Shown here: positions 1 to 11,434 of the stretch, one piece after another
Layout of the letters: every line of letters starts with the position of its first letter
Numbering within the stretch: position 1 is the first letter of the stretch
Origin: Scleromitrula shiraiana
Taxonomy: Eukaryota; Ascomycota; Leotiomycetes; Helotiales; Sclerotiniaceae
Reading direction: 5' to 3'
Length of the DNA stretch: 64,000 nt
Assembly: GCA_028455995.1 (NCBI GenBank)
Contig: JABELC010000004.1
Span: 1,488,001 to 1,552,000, forward strand
Program-made: the position numbers and the translations under genes
Notes under the pieces: model-generated
The model's database searches: none
The model's input: the letters and a program-made list of their open reading frames with translations, nothing else
Told to the model about the DNA's origin: nothing

Positions 1-35
1 AAGTTCCCATGCTAACTCCAGAAACCCAAATTTAG

Positions 36-1069
36 TGTGGCTATCACCCAATGGCACGATCCGCAATCACCTAGGAGGAACCGTCTTTCGAGAACCCATC
101 GTAATCCCACGAATTCCCCGTCTCGTGCCCGGCTGGAAAAAACCCATCATCATCGGTCGTCATGCATTCGGCGATCAATACCGCGCCAAAGACCTTGTAG
201 TCAAGGGCCCCGGAAAACTCAGCATGGTATTCACGCCCGAAGGCGGATCCCCCGAAGAAGTAACCGTCTACGAATTTAAGAATGGAGGAGGAGTAGCCCA
301 AACTCAATATAATACCGATGAGTCGATTTCCGGGTTTGCACATGCTAGTTTTAAGTTGGCGCTCAGTAAGGGATTACCGTTATATATGAGTACCAAGAAT
401 ACGATTCTTAAGAAATATGATGGAAGGTTTAAGGATATCTTCCAAGAGATTTTCGATAAGGAATATAAGACTCAATTTGATGAGAAGAAGATCTGGTATG
501 AACATCGCTTGATTGATGATATGGTTGCGCAAATGATGAAGAGTTCGGGTGGTTATATTATGGCTTTGAAGAGTACACATCCCCTTTCTATCTCTTTCCT
601 CGTTTCTCTTCTTTAGAAGCAAACTAACATACCAAACCCCACAGACTACGACGGCGACGTCCAATCCGACATCGTAGCCCAAGGCTTCGGCTCCCTCGGC
701 CTCATGACCTCCGTCCTCATCACCCCCGACGGCAAAACCTTCGAATCAGAAGCCGCCCACGGAACCGTAACCCGTCACTACCGCGAACACCAAAAGGGGA
801 ACCCAACCAGCACAAACCCCATTGCGTCGATCTTCGCCTGGACGAGAGGATTAGTGCAGAGAGGAATTTTGGATGAGACGCCAGAGGTGGTCGCGTTTGC
901 GGAGAGTCTGGAACAGGCTTGTGTGGATGTTGTAGATAAGGAGGGCATTATGACGAAGGATCTTGCGCTTGCTTGTGGGAAGACGGGCAAGGATGATTAT
1001 GTTACTACGGGGGTTTATTTGGAGGCTGTCGAGAGGAGGATGAAGATGCTTTTGAAGGAGAAGTTGTAG
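36..1069 (+). CDS. idp1: NADP-dependent isocitrate dehydrogenase, 3' part
   Basis: Oxidatively decarboxylates isocitrate to 2-oxoglutarate while making NADPH; fungal enzymes act in mitochondria and/or peroxisomes and cytosol. The gene runs off the left edge. Visible exons are 36-572 and 645-1069, joined across a 72-nt intron (573-644, branch CTAAC at 624). An acceptor at 34-35 with branch site GCTAAC at 11-16 opens the first visible exon, whose first two bases complete a Met codon. The product starts MWLSPNGTIRNHLGG and carries FGDQYRAKD, the family signature around SGGYIMALKNYDGDVQSD, and the AAHGTVTRHYR nucleotide-binding region, ending LLKEKL. These match eukaryotic homodimeric NADP-IDH closely. 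The N-terminus, and therefore any targeting peptide, lies outside the window. Codons are C-ending at each exon start and G- or T-ending towards the exon ends. Confidence 0.95.
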
Positions 1070-1224
1070 ATGGAGTGGTTTTTTCTGTGATGGGGGGAGG
1101 GCGGTTTATCATCAATTGATCGATCCGATTCGGTTTGATTTGATTTGTTCTGGGTGGGAAATGTATTGAGATGAGATGAGGTTAGATGAGTGAGCGGGTG
1201 GCCTGAATTCCTCGAGAGTTATTG

Positions 1225-1300
1225 CTGCTTTGCTTTGCTTTGCTTTGCTTTGCTTTGCTTTGCTATGCTTGCATTGCATTGCGTTGCGTTGCGTGCGTTA
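1225..1300. repeat. CTTTG pentanucleotide microsatellite grading into GCATT/GCGTT
   Basis: Seven or so CTTTG units, then one-base variants (CTATG, GCATT, GCGTT). The array seems to decay directionally from pure units to substituted ones. It lies in the 3' flank of idp1. Confidence 0.9.
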
Positions 1301-1730
1301 GACCAGATCATTGATTTGATATACCACCCGTTGGAGCAAAATAATTGCGTGTCTCATAAGTACATAGTTCTATATAACATCGATCTGATAATCAAGTCGA
1401 TAGATAATGTATAGGTTTTTTTTTTTTCTTTCTTTCTTGACTATTACTATTCCCTCTTTGAGCAAAACGATAAATACCTCAGGCTGGTTGAATCAATCCC
1501 TATGAGATTTGCTCAATTTTGATAGTTTGCTTGATTCTGCTTGGGTTTATGGGAATTGAAGGAGGGGGGGGTTATTGATGGGTATATATATATATATATG
1601 ATGGATGAATGGATGGATGAATGGATGGATATAACATAACAAAACATATGATCGATCTCCAAGCTCATGACTTTTAGGCCCTGAACTTACATACGTGTTT
1701 ACTTATAGTTGAGCTGGGTAAACGTGGGTG

Positions 1731-1779
1731 TATGTATGTATGTATGTATGTATGTATGTATGTATGTATGTATGTATGT
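1731..1779. repeat. TATG tetranucleotide microsatellite
   Basis: About 12 uninterrupted TATG units. The same motif recurs at 16.43, 16.67, 32.46 and 32.61 kb, and its complement CATA at 16.13, 32.24 and 42.71 kb. Confidence 0.95.
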
Positions 1780-2772
1780 GTGAGAAGAGGAGAGAGAGGT
1801 GGATGGAGGCGCGCTGAACTGGGATATTGAGGTACGGGTGGGATATCTATTGGTTGTTAAGACGTTAAGGAGGTGGTGGATTGGGATTTGGATTTGGATT
1901 TGGAGCTGGAGCTGGATTTGGGGCTGTAGGAGTGGGATGAGTGGAGGGAGAAGGAGAAAGGGAGAATACATATAGTATTCATAAAAGGTAACTCGCTCTA
2001 TATATGACAATAAAAAGTAGAAAGGTTTCTTTCTTCAAAACTAGGATAATTGGCATGAATGCATGAATGCATGAATGAATGGATGGATAGAATCCAATGT
2101 ACTTTTCTTTACTGTATCAAGTTTTGTTTTGTTTTTTTGTCTTCCTACAGAAACTGGCTACTATATCAGATATAAAGTAAAACCAGGGAAAACTAATCCA
2201 AAAGACAAGACTCAAGAAAAAGAGAGAAGAATAATCACTTATTTATTCATTCGACCAAAATATAAAGTTGCAAGCAACATCTTCCAAGTACTACGGACAC
2301 TAAACTCACTAGTAACAAGGAATATCTTACGTATAAATTCATATTAAAAGTCGATTATAAGGAAGCGACTATGCTAGAATTCCGTGGAAATCTCATCCCT
2401 CCTACAGTGCAATATAGTACATGAAGTATGTGGTATCGGTATCTATCATCGATCCACATCTTAACTTTTCCCCTTCCTTTCGTAACCGGCTGTAGCTCCA
2501 AATTTGAAAGTTAAAACAGACCAGAATCTCATCCCTCTGTCATTCATTCTTGTTCTTGTTCTCCTACCTCCTGTATCCATCCATCCATCCATCCATCCGT
2601 AACGCCATTCAAAAAACTCCCGGTGGAAAATCAATGATGCGGAAAGTTTCTCGCGGTGATGACCCCTAATTCCTACTCAAACAAACAATTAAATCCATAA
2701 AATCCCCTAAATTCTCATCCCATCCCAAATCCCTCATACCTCCTGAAAAGACCCAAAAAAGCGTAATTTCTC

Positions 2773-4125
2773 TCAAGAAATAGGACCAAAAGGATGCGGA
2801 GCAGGTCCCAAATCCATAGGCGAAGAACCCCTCCCCTTCCCCTTACTCCTCCTACTTGAAGATTCCCCCGACCCACCCTCCGATTTCCTCTTCGACGGTC
2901 TCGACCTCTTCACAACTTTATTAACCGGATTTCCCGATTTGGGCGTATACCCACCATCATCCTCCGGATCGCGCTTCCGTTTACTCTTCGAAGATGATGG
3001 GCCTCCAAGCGTGATATCATATCCGATTCCATCTTCCTCTACGATTTCGAGAGAGTCGGGGCGACTGGGTGCGGGGATTATGACGCGTTTTCCTGCGCCG
3101 CGAAGAGAGCCGGGTTTATTGGGGGCGTTTTTGTCGATGACTTCGCCGTCTTGGAGGAAGATTTTTGGTTCGTGGCGTCGGAGCCAGTTTATTACGCTGT
3201 GCGGGTTTTTGAGGGTTAGGTTTTGGGTGGAGTGGGGGTAGACGACGGAAGCGCTGGCGGGGATGATTCCTAGGCAGGCGTCGACTTCCCAGAGGTATTC
3301 TTCCATTTGTTCGGGGGTGAGATAGGATGGGGTTGGTTGGCCTTCAGGGGTTTGGAGGGATGTAACGAGGTCTTTTGAGACGTGGGCATTATTTAAGGAA
3401 ACGTGTGGGACGGTTGATAAGAGTTGGGCAAGAGATTTTGTTGGTTTGGTGGTTCCGTTTGGATCTTTCTCCTTTATCATATCGCATATCTCTTGATAAA
3501 CTGCTTGACCAGATTCTGTAGTATTTTCGGCGGCTTTGGAGACATTTTCAAGTGTAACTAGGCCGGGAATTGTTGTTAAAGAAGGGCTTGTAATGCTAAG
3601 ATCGATTCTTTTGTCTGCTGGGATTTGTGCCGAGTTGTTGACATCTAGAAGGAGATCCATCAATCGGCTGCATAATTGGTATTAGTTATGGTTCTTAAGG
3701 AGGGCTGGATATATTGCTGACTCGTTTTCTTGCGCCAACCTCTTTGCTGTCTCGTCTGCCAATTTCTCTTCCAAAAATAATGCAGTACTTTGGCGCATGA
3801 CTTCATCGAACTTTACTCTAATTTTGCGATACTTTTTCCTAATTGCGCTCATATTAGCTGTGATTTTTGACCTTTCAAAAACAACGGAATGTTGTTGTCG
3901 CAATCTGTTGGAGTTTGTAAGAAATCCAAAATATTGCGCAGCACATGAACTATCATTAAATAATTCAATGGACGATAGTATGATTGATCGAGAATGAATT
4001 GATAATAAGAGGTGATAATACCTGAATGATCTATATGGTTGGTTCGCAACATCAGGCTGGTTTGGAAGAAGCTCATCTTGATTCTCAGCACCAGCACCTA
4101 AACTGTCCCCATCATTGCTGTCCAT
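2773..4125 (-). CDS. iec3: IEC3-like subunit of the INO80 chromatin-remodelling complex
   Basis: Predicted nuclear accessory subunit of INO80, which slides nucleosomes and exchanges H2A.Z. Exons on the minus strand are 4125-4022, 3838-3722 and 3667-2773, giving 371 aa. Splicing reconstitutes the family signature PYRSFRKKYRKIRVKFDE, then an acidic, probably coiled-coil helix ending AQENDRLMDLLLDVN. The C-terminal half is a basic, serine-rich low-complexity tail (KSKRKRDPEDD, SRRSKGKGRG) resembling nuclear-localisation signals. Intron 1 is long (183 nt, 4021-3839, branch GCTAAT). Intron 2 (3721-3668) uses an atypical donor, GTCAGC, but its acceptor restores the expected ENDRL sequence. Divergent from NOP13 with 398 bp between the starts. 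Recognition rests on the N-terminal motif; the tail is not diagnostic. Confidence 0.8.
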
Positions 4126-4523
4126 GATTAAATAATTTGTAAATATCTTTGAAATCGAGAAAGGTTTTAGAACGAGAAATTTTTTGAAAGTTGGTTAATC
4201 CCAAGCTTGTTATAAAGTAGAATGAAAGTTGTTTCCTACAATAGTCGTCATTTCGTATACCGTATATAATAATTATTATTATAATTATTACATCTCAATG
4301 CTCTAAAGCCTCATTGAGCTCATGAGGCTGAACATTTTGGTTTTTAGATTAGTAGGGGTGTGGAACTAATGAATAATTTATACAGCTCAATCAAATTCCA
4401 TTATCTACTTAAAATGGATTTATTAGACGTGGGGGTGCGTGTAGATTATCAGCGAAAACTCGATAAGAAATTTTAGATATTTTTATTTTATCAGTTCAAT
4501 AATCTAGGTACTTCACAATTACC
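4126..4523. promoter_or_regulatory. Divergent intergenic region, IEC3 / NOP13
   Basis: This 398-bp AT-rich region separates two divergent starts and must hold both promoters. It includes a TA-rich palindromic stretch near 4263-4290. No specific factor site can be assigned by eye. Confidence 0.45.
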
Positions 4524-5939
4524 ATGCCATTCATTGCAGATTCAATCACCACAAAGATGCCAAAAGAAAGCAAGAAAAGAAAGGCCGCTGCCATATCAGA
4601 ACAGCCAATTACCAAATCTAAATCTAATGAAGATTCTGAAGTCCCAGCTGGAGACGAAGTCGTCACTACTCGCGAATCAAAAAAGAAGTCCCGCTCCAAG
4701 AAGGAAAAATCCGGCGAAGAGAAGGTAGAAGTCGAAGAGGAAGAAAGTAAGGCAGATGAAGATGAAGTCATGGCAGAGGATAAAACAATTGAATCGCCGC
4801 CTACCAAAAAACGAAAATCCTCAGTCGATGAAATCGAAGTAGATATTACACTCCCTGAACCACCCTCCAAAAAAGCCCTCCGTCGTCTCAAAAAAGGAAA
4901 AACACTTCCGCCCTCTAAATCCGGAGCAGAATCTTCCCCAGAGCCAGAAACAAAGAAGAAAGCCGAAGTTGAGAAGAGATCTGGTCATGGTGTTTGGATT
5001 GGAAATATGCCATGGAGTGTGTCAAAGGTTGAATTATCCAAATGGCTTGTCGAAATGTCTGATCTCACCGAGGAGAATATCACCAGAATACATATGCCAG
5101 GCCCCAATGATAATAAACCTGCGAATAAGGTGGAGAAGAAATTTGGAAAACCAGTTCACAATAAGGGCTTTGCATATGTGGATTTCCAAACCGAGGAACA
5201 AGTTAAATTGGCGGTTGAATTATCCGAACAATTACTCACAGGTCGTCGATTACTTATCAAAGATAGCAAATCTTTTGAGGGTAGACCGAAGAAAGAAGAG
5301 GCGAAGGTTGATGGGAAACCACCTAGTAAGAAGATATTCGTCGGTAACTTACGTTTCGATGCTACGGAGGAGAGCCTGAAGGAACATTTCGAGAAATGCG
5401 GTCCAATCGAGCACATCCATATTGCCACATTCGAGGATTCGGGGAAATGTAAAGGTTACGCATGGGTTACATTTGAGGAAATCACAGCCGCACAGAATGC
5501 TGTGAAAGGATATGTTTATATCCAGGAAGAAGCATCCGATCAATCTGAATCCGAATCTGAATCCGAGTCCGAATCTGACTCTGATTCTAACTCTGATAGC
5601 GATGCAGAGATGAAGAAAGATGAAGATGTTAAGAAGAAGCCAAAGAAGACCAAGATGAAGCAGAGAAAATGGTGGGTTAACAAAATACAAGGTCGACCTT
5701 TACGTATGGAATTTGCGGAGGATGCTCAGGTTAGATATAAGAAACGATATGGAAAGGATGGTACAAAACAGAATGGAAGTGCTGGAGGTGCGGGTGAGGG
5801 AGAGGGATCAAGAAACAGAGATGACGAGACGAGGGATAATAGAGTATATCCGGTTAAGAAGGTCGAGTATAGATCGGAGTATGCACCACGGTTGACGGGT
5901 GGTATTGTGGAGAGTAAGGGGAAGAAAACTACGTTTTAG
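4524..5939 (+). CDS. NOP13: Nucleolar RNA-binding protein Nop13, two RRMs
   Basis: Predicted nucleolar RNA-binding protein associated with pre-ribosomes. Single exon, 471 aa. A lysine- and glutamate-rich basic/acidic N-terminus (about 1-150) is followed by RRM1 beginning GVWIGNMPWSVSKVEL with RNP1-like KGFAYVDF. RRM2 begins KKIFVGNLRFDATEESL with RNP1 KGYAWVTF. RRM2 is split: after its second helix comes a Ser/Glu/Asp and lysine-rich insertion (about residues 335-382), and the last strand resumes at GRPLRMEFAED. The tail is Gly- and Arg-rich. Two starts are possible, 4524 and 4557; the second (MPKESKKRKAA) gives a more typical basic N-terminus. Family assignment is strong from the RRM1 pattern and the tail after RRM2. 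Confidence 0.88.
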   Translation: MPFIADSITTKMPKESKKRKAAAISEQPITKSKSNEDSEVPAGDEVVTTRESKKKSRSKKEKSGEEKVEVEEEESKADEDEVMAEDKTIESPPTKKRKSSVDEIEVDITLPEPPSKKALRRLKKGKTLPPSKSGAESSPEPETKKKAEVEKRSGHGVWIGNMPWSVSKVELSKWLVEMSDLTEENITRIHMPGPNDNKPANKVEKKFGKPVHNKGFAYVDFQTEEQVKLAVELSEQLLTGRRLLIKDSKSFEGRPKKEEAKVDGKPPSKKIFVGNLRFDATEESLKEHFEKCGPIEHIHIATFEDSGKCKGYAWVTFEEITAAQNAVKGYVYIQEEASDQSESESESESESDSDSNSDSDAEMKKDEDVKKKPKKTKMKQRKWWVNKIQGRPLRMEFAEDAQVRYKKRYGKDGTKQNGSAGGAGEGEGSRNRDDETRDNRVYPVKKVEYRSEYAPRLTGGIVESKGKKTTF

Positions 5940-8900
5940 AGTTGGGGAATTGCGTTGTATGTGTTATAATGGAAGCCGTTCTTGTAAATATAGGAGATGG
6001 CTATTTGGCTACAAGCAACATTTGTATGATCTGATTAATTGGTGAAATCTCATATCATACTCAATTCACATCCCTGACTCTTTGGTGTGGTAGTTCACCT
6101 ACTATAGAAGGTGATGCATCTCACTCTATCATAACATCATTGTCCGTGAGACTCAACGCTACTCATTATTCTCATCCTTTTTATCTCTACCATCTATACT
6201 TATCACCATCTCAACCCAAATAAAAATTCCATATTTACAAACCCTTTCCCCCGAGCACAATTATTCATCCGTCCCATCAACATAATTACACCCCTTGTCT
6301 CAAGATTCTTCTCTTCCCTACCACATAAACACAAAACATGTCGATAACAATACATCACCAAAGAGTATCAAATAGACAATATCAAGGTGACGATTTTCCA
6401 AACCTTCGCCTCCAAAATCGCAACCAACTTTCTTCCCCCTATTCAACACCCGATCACTTACCCGCTCCCACAACAGTAACAGTGAATACAACCACTCCAA
6501 ACAAACCCTCAACTATAAAGTCCTCCTCCAGTGCAGTACGATTTCGTTTTTTTTCTCCTTTCTACATATATACCGTAGTTGCCTGGGTCGAAAACTGTGG
6601 ATGATTCGAGGTGCGAGATAATTCGGGATACCATCTTGTTTTTGCCCGTGTTGGGGTCAAGTAAAACTACTTGTCATTTTCTCTGATTCTTATTGGGGTT
6701 TCGGTATGATGGTAAGAAGTGTCGAATAGCAGTGACAGTTGAACTTGAATGACAGGAAGTAACATAATATGTTAACAAAAATAATGGCAATAACAATAAT
6801 AACGACTCATCCCTTTTGACTGCCATCCTAGATATTAACACCTTAGCTACCTAAGGTATCTTATGCAGATCCCATTCCACCTGTTCCACCCCTCCTCTTA
6901 TACTTTTCTTTCCCTACATCACTCGCCTCACTCGTCTCACATTACCTTACCCCTATACTTCACTCACATCGATCCAAATCGAAATTTAAACTCAAATGCA
7001 AACCTAAATCAATTGATAAACTAGCCAAACCAAAATATCAGTTAAATTTATACTGCACTTACTACGGTTTTTGACTTATAATCAACAAAAACTCGGTCTC
7101 ATACTTTAGTGAATATATTAATACTTGAATAGAAGGAAGAAGAGCAAGAGGTAGATAACGATTCGTATGGAGGTATAAAAGGATGTTTGTGATTTTTTTG
7201 TTTCTGTTTTCTTTTTCTTTGTTATATGAAGTAAGCCTAAGTTCAACTGGACAGACCAAATGGAAGGAAGATAGTTTGAGGTTTTGTGGTGATTTTATTT
7301 GTGTTGAAGTAGAGGGAGTAGTGGGGTTGGAGACTGAATGATGGTTAGAAGTTTTAAATGGTAGTGATGGTTGAGATAGGGAGAGTGATATCACAATAAC
7401 GACAAATAAGTACTATTCTGCTATTATTCGTCTTTCTCGTACCTGGCCAATTCATCTTTTCCATACCTTTCTCACCTCCCTCATCTCACCTCGCTCCAAC
7501 CCACCAGAATCATGGATTTTTGGCGATAGCTCCTATCACCATGTCTGAGAATCAAAAATCTTGGGCTGACCCGGAGAAAGATTTATACCCCCCTCTCTTC
7601 CTCTCCTTGAATCGAATCCAATCTAGGGAATCAACCAATCCCAATAACCTCAATCTCAATCGCAATCCCACCATGTTCCAACTCCACATTAACTCTCACT
7701 TCGTCTTTCTCTTCCATCCTACAGTATGCACTCACAATCCTCAAACTCAGTTCCCCTAATCCTCTATATAGAAACACCTCCTTTCCCTCCCTACCCACCC
7801 AACCGTCACCATCACGACGATAATTCATAGGTTTTTTGCTGTCATCTATTCATCTATTCCCCCACATATATCAGCACAACTCCTTGTTATCTATACTTTC
7901 TTAACTTGAACTTTCTTAAATGGATCTAAATTAGATTAGATCAAGTTCCCCAACGTATTACGTCCATGATGGGCAAGATTACAGTATGATGTCTAAGAAT
8001 TGAAAGATTTGCGCGGACCTGGGGATATACTTATGCCCTCTACCCATATTGAAATTTCACTAACTAGCGAAGTAGGTGGTGAAGATTGTATGCTTATGTA
8101 GCATTCCATCCCTTCCCCCATCCTACTCGCTTCATCATCCTCAAATCCAAACCAAAAGCAATCAGAAACTAATGTATAAAAAGGCCATCTCCTCCACGTT
8201 ATGATCAAAAGAACAGGAACGAAGATGACAAAACAACTACCATCGCAGCGTGACCAATCAATATTAGAACCATTAGTATAAATATGAACATCAAATTCGG
8301 AATCAGCACCAACTAAGTAGAACTAGCTCGGGCTGGTAAGGAAGGAATAATACTCCATGATAACAATAATAGTACATAAATCTAACGACAACAATCATCT
8401 TTGCTCTCTGTCATCAACAACGGGAAAAAGAGTGATAGTATATATATTATAAGCAACAATGACAGGAAACTCCCCTTCTTCTCCCTCCCAGCAATAAAGG
8501 ATAAAGGATAATATACTCGTGGCATACCCTCCCTTCTCCATGGTCCATGCAGAATCTAAAACTCCGAGTTTTATAATCATATACAGAGAAAAGAAGAAGA
8601 AAAATCATAAATTCTAAGAGTATTGATATACCCCTTCCCTCTTTCCCGTCCCTTCGCTTACTCACCCACTCTAGCCATCACTCATCCACCACTCGCCCAT
8701 TATTATATCCCCCAACCTAGTTTTCCACAATAACTCCACATACCTCAGTTCTAAGTATTTGCCTAATCTATATACTAGATAGGTAGATAGCTCTGTATGT
8801 GGGTGTCCAAAGCAATTCGAATCAAGTGTATAAAACGCCCATTCGGAATCCTCGCCCTGTTACAGTCAAAGAAACAAGAACAATATTATTTTATTTTCTC

Positions 8901-9583
8901 AGGTGTGAATGCAAATATCAAAGTCAGAATCAGAATCAGAATCAGAATGAACTAGATAGGAGGACGATGAGTTGGGAAAAAGTGTATGAGAAAGGGAGAA
9001 CCGCTAGTTTTGTTGTTTCTTTTATGTCTTGAAGCGTGAAGTGTGTGATGCTGGTGGTCATTGTGATAAATTAGTGGTAATGATAAGACCTAAATCTAAC
9101 ATCGTCGACAATAGGTTTTGATTTGATAACGATCAGAGAACTCACAGTAACAGGATACAAGTAACAGTAGTAAATCCACCCCTCTACTCCCTCGCCCATG
9201 AAATCGCACGGTGTGAATAAACATTCTTCCCCTCCTTCCCCCTCCCGCCCTCACTTCACTTCAAATTTCCATTATTCGAGAGATGTTGACAGAACTTGTT
9301 GTTCCGAGGGAGAAAAATGTGAAATAAGGAGGGTTTGGGGGGTTATATATGTGTTGAAATTGTTTGAATTCACTTGATTTACTCGGTATGGTCTGGTTTT
9401 GTCGGATTATTTGGTGGAGATACTTGTCTCGATTTTTTGATATATCTATCGAACAAGTTATCTCGGTTTAAATCAAAATTATCAGCTCAATGCTTTCTCA
9501 AAATGAGATGGTTTAATTAATCAAACCCATGTTTCGATATCTCTATCACAAACATCCTTCTTTCTTAAATCCTCCTCGCCTAT
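5940..9583. other. 3.6-kb gene-poor region
   Basis: No gene I can support. The region is pyrimidine-rich with many short frames lacking coding character. One candidate start at 6338 (88 codons, Ser/Thr/Asn/Pro-rich, preceded by a CT-rich leader) has no recognisable family. Much of the interval could be long untranslated leaders, trailers or noncoding RNA; transcript data would decide. Confidence 0.5.
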
Positions 9584-10810
9584 CTAATTCCTCAACCTCC
9601 CACTCTCCTCCCCTTCCCCTGCTTCCACCCCACCGAACCAAGGCTGCCTTATCCCCTCAACCAAAACCTCTTCCTTAACCCTCTCCCACCCCTTTCCCAT
9701 CTGCTTCCCCTCCTCACCCAAATCCCACTCAACCCATCTCGTCCTCACCCCACTCCTCAGCCTCTCCTCCTCACTCAAAAATAAACTCCTTACCCTAACT
9801 TTCCTCCCCTCCTCCAAAATCACCCCATCTCCTTCCCTCCAATCCCTTCCCGCCCTCTTCCCCCTCAATACCTCCCCATTCCCATACAAATCACTCTCCC
9901 ACTCCCTATACCCCCTCTCCTCCTCTCCTCTTCTCGTTTTGGCAGCTCTTGCAGAATCCCATGACGGAGAGGTAGGATTCATGTATGAGGGATCTATGCT
10001 TATATATTCAAACTTTATTTTCCCTTTCTCCCTTCTACCGTTCTTTACTCCCCCTCTTCCATCTCCCTCCTCCTTTCCCTCTCCATTCTCATAAAGATAA
10101 TCCGCCTCATCCATAGCTTCCAGACCTAAACTCTTAGCATGCAACCCCTCAAACCGTCCCCTCTTAAACCCAAACCCCACACACGACACCTTACTCGGCC
10201 AACTCCCCGTTTCCCTCCAAAAAGAAATCATAGAAAACAACAGATTCTCATAACTATCCAGTGCATTTTCTTCCAATAGCACCCTGCTTGCCTTCTTTTC
10301 CCTCCCTTCTCCTTCCCCTTCTCCTTCTCCCTTACCATTCCCCTGTCCTTGAACATTGCCTCGATCTTGCTCATAACCCATCACATCCGCAATAACACCA
10401 TACCCCCGCGCCTCACTCCTCATTTCCACCCCTCTATTTGCAAAATCGAGTTGGGGACGTGTGTACCCGCCTGAGAAGATTAGGATACCATCCTCACCAT
10501 CCTCACTATCCTCACCGTCCCTATCCCCCTTCCGAAAAATCTCAACCCCCTTTTCAATATGACTAATAAACGCACTCTGTTCACCCGATTGAAAAGATTG
10601 GAGAAGCCAGTTTGATTCTTTTTCTTTTTCTTTTTCTTTTTCCTCGTTTGGAGATCTACAGATTGGGGCTGAGATTGGGATTGGTGAGCTCGGTGGGGGT
10701 CCGATGTATATTGCGTGGCAGGGGATGAGTATGAGGTGTGTTGGTATTTTAGATTTTAGATTTAGATTTGGGTTTGGATTTGGGTTTAGGGATGACAATG
10801 AGTCGGTCAT
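9584..10810 (-). CDS. DUF218 (YdcF-like) domain protein
   Basis: Single-exon 408-aa protein of the DUF218/YdcF superfamily, whose biochemical role in fungi is not established; bacterial relatives include ElyC/SanA-type envelope proteins and YdcF. An N-terminal Asn/Pro repeat precedes THLILIPCHAIYIG, the first strand with its conserved histidine. Next come a lysine/glutamate repeat, then NWLLQSFQSGEQSAFISHIEKGVEIF, ILIFSGGYTRPQ, the region SEARGYG, LDSYENLLFSMISF and GFGFKRGRFEGLHA, all in family order. Several Gly/Glu/Lys-rich insertions (about 115-120, 155-185, 240-265, 285-300) lengthen it compared with the compact domain. No signal peptide or membrane segment is evident, so it is probably cytosolic. 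Its sense strand is strongly purine-rich. Confidence 0.75.
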   Translation of the reverse strand: MTDSLSSLNPNPNPNLNLKSKIPTHLILIPCHAIYIGPPPSSPIPISAPICRSPNEEKEKEKEKESNWLLQSFQSGEQSAFISHIEKGVEIFRKGDRDGEDSEDGEDGILIFSGGYTRPQLDFANRGVEMRSEARGYGVIADVMGYEQDRGNVQGQGNGKGEGEGEGEGREKKASRVLLEENALDSYENLLFSMISFWRETGSWPSKVSCVGFGFKRGRFEGLHAKSLGLEAMDEADYLYENGEGKEEGDGRGGVKNGRREKGKIKFEYISIDPSYMNPTSPSWDSARAAKTRRGEEERGYREWESDLYGNGEVLRGKRAGRDWREGDGVILEEGRKVRVRSLFLSEEERLRSGVRTRWVEWDLGEEGKQMGKGWERVKEEVLVEGIRQPWFGGVEAGEGEESGRLRN

Positions 10811-11434
10811 GGTCAGTAATTGATTTATTGGTAGAAGATATGATATTGATATTTTTAACTCGAGTATGAATCGATCGAATCGTGTAGATAGATACTGGTG
10901 AGTTTGAGAGTATCCGTGTAGAGTAATACCTAGTATTTTGATTGCGACGTTCGTGATTGATTTTTAAGAAATAGGGTATTCGTATATAAGGCAGATAAAT
11001 ATGTAGTATGAGAGAATCAATATCAATATCTCAGGTGGCATGTAAATTTTGAGCGAACAATTGAATTTACGAGTTGTGTGTACGGTGTGGTGGTGTGGTC
11101 ACTCTGGATTAGCGGCGGTTCGGATCGTTGTCGGTGATGCATGTGGCTCCACCGGTGATCGATCAGAAGAAGGGGGGCTTCAATTATCAATAAGTCACTT
11201 ACTTATATCATATGGTTGAAAAGTTATTTTTGAAAAGATGTTATCATTCAAGTTCGTTTTTACATTGTTGTTCCTAGGAAGTTTACTGCGTGTTACATGA
11301 TATGTCTATATCGTAGCATAAATAGGTTCTTACTATCAAATCGGACACACTATAAATACCTACTAGAGCAACTATATCCGAATCCGCTATAGTCCCCTCT
11401 CCCTTCTCCCCTCTCCCTCACCAAACCATCCCCT
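10811..11434. other. Intergenic region between DUF218 gene and sedolisin gene
   Basis: This 624-bp region holds the promoter side of the DUF218 gene and the CT-rich (G-rich on the sense strand) 3' flank of the sedolisin gene near 11395-11434. No gene is seen. Confidence 0.5.

Larger units (their letters stand above)
1070..2772. other. Intergenic region between convergent idp1 and IEC3
   Basis: No supportable gene. It contains the G-rich 3' flank of idp1 (1070-1200), several microsatellites (CTTTG, TATG, CCAT and GGATGA units) and the 3' flank of the IEC3 gene. The short reading frames here are translations of repeats. Confidence 0.6.

Noticed and set aside
6338..6604. 88-codon frame after a CT-rich leader
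   Set aside because: Low-complexity Ser/Thr/Pro/Asn content and no recognisable family; mentioned in the gene-poor region entry instead of being called.
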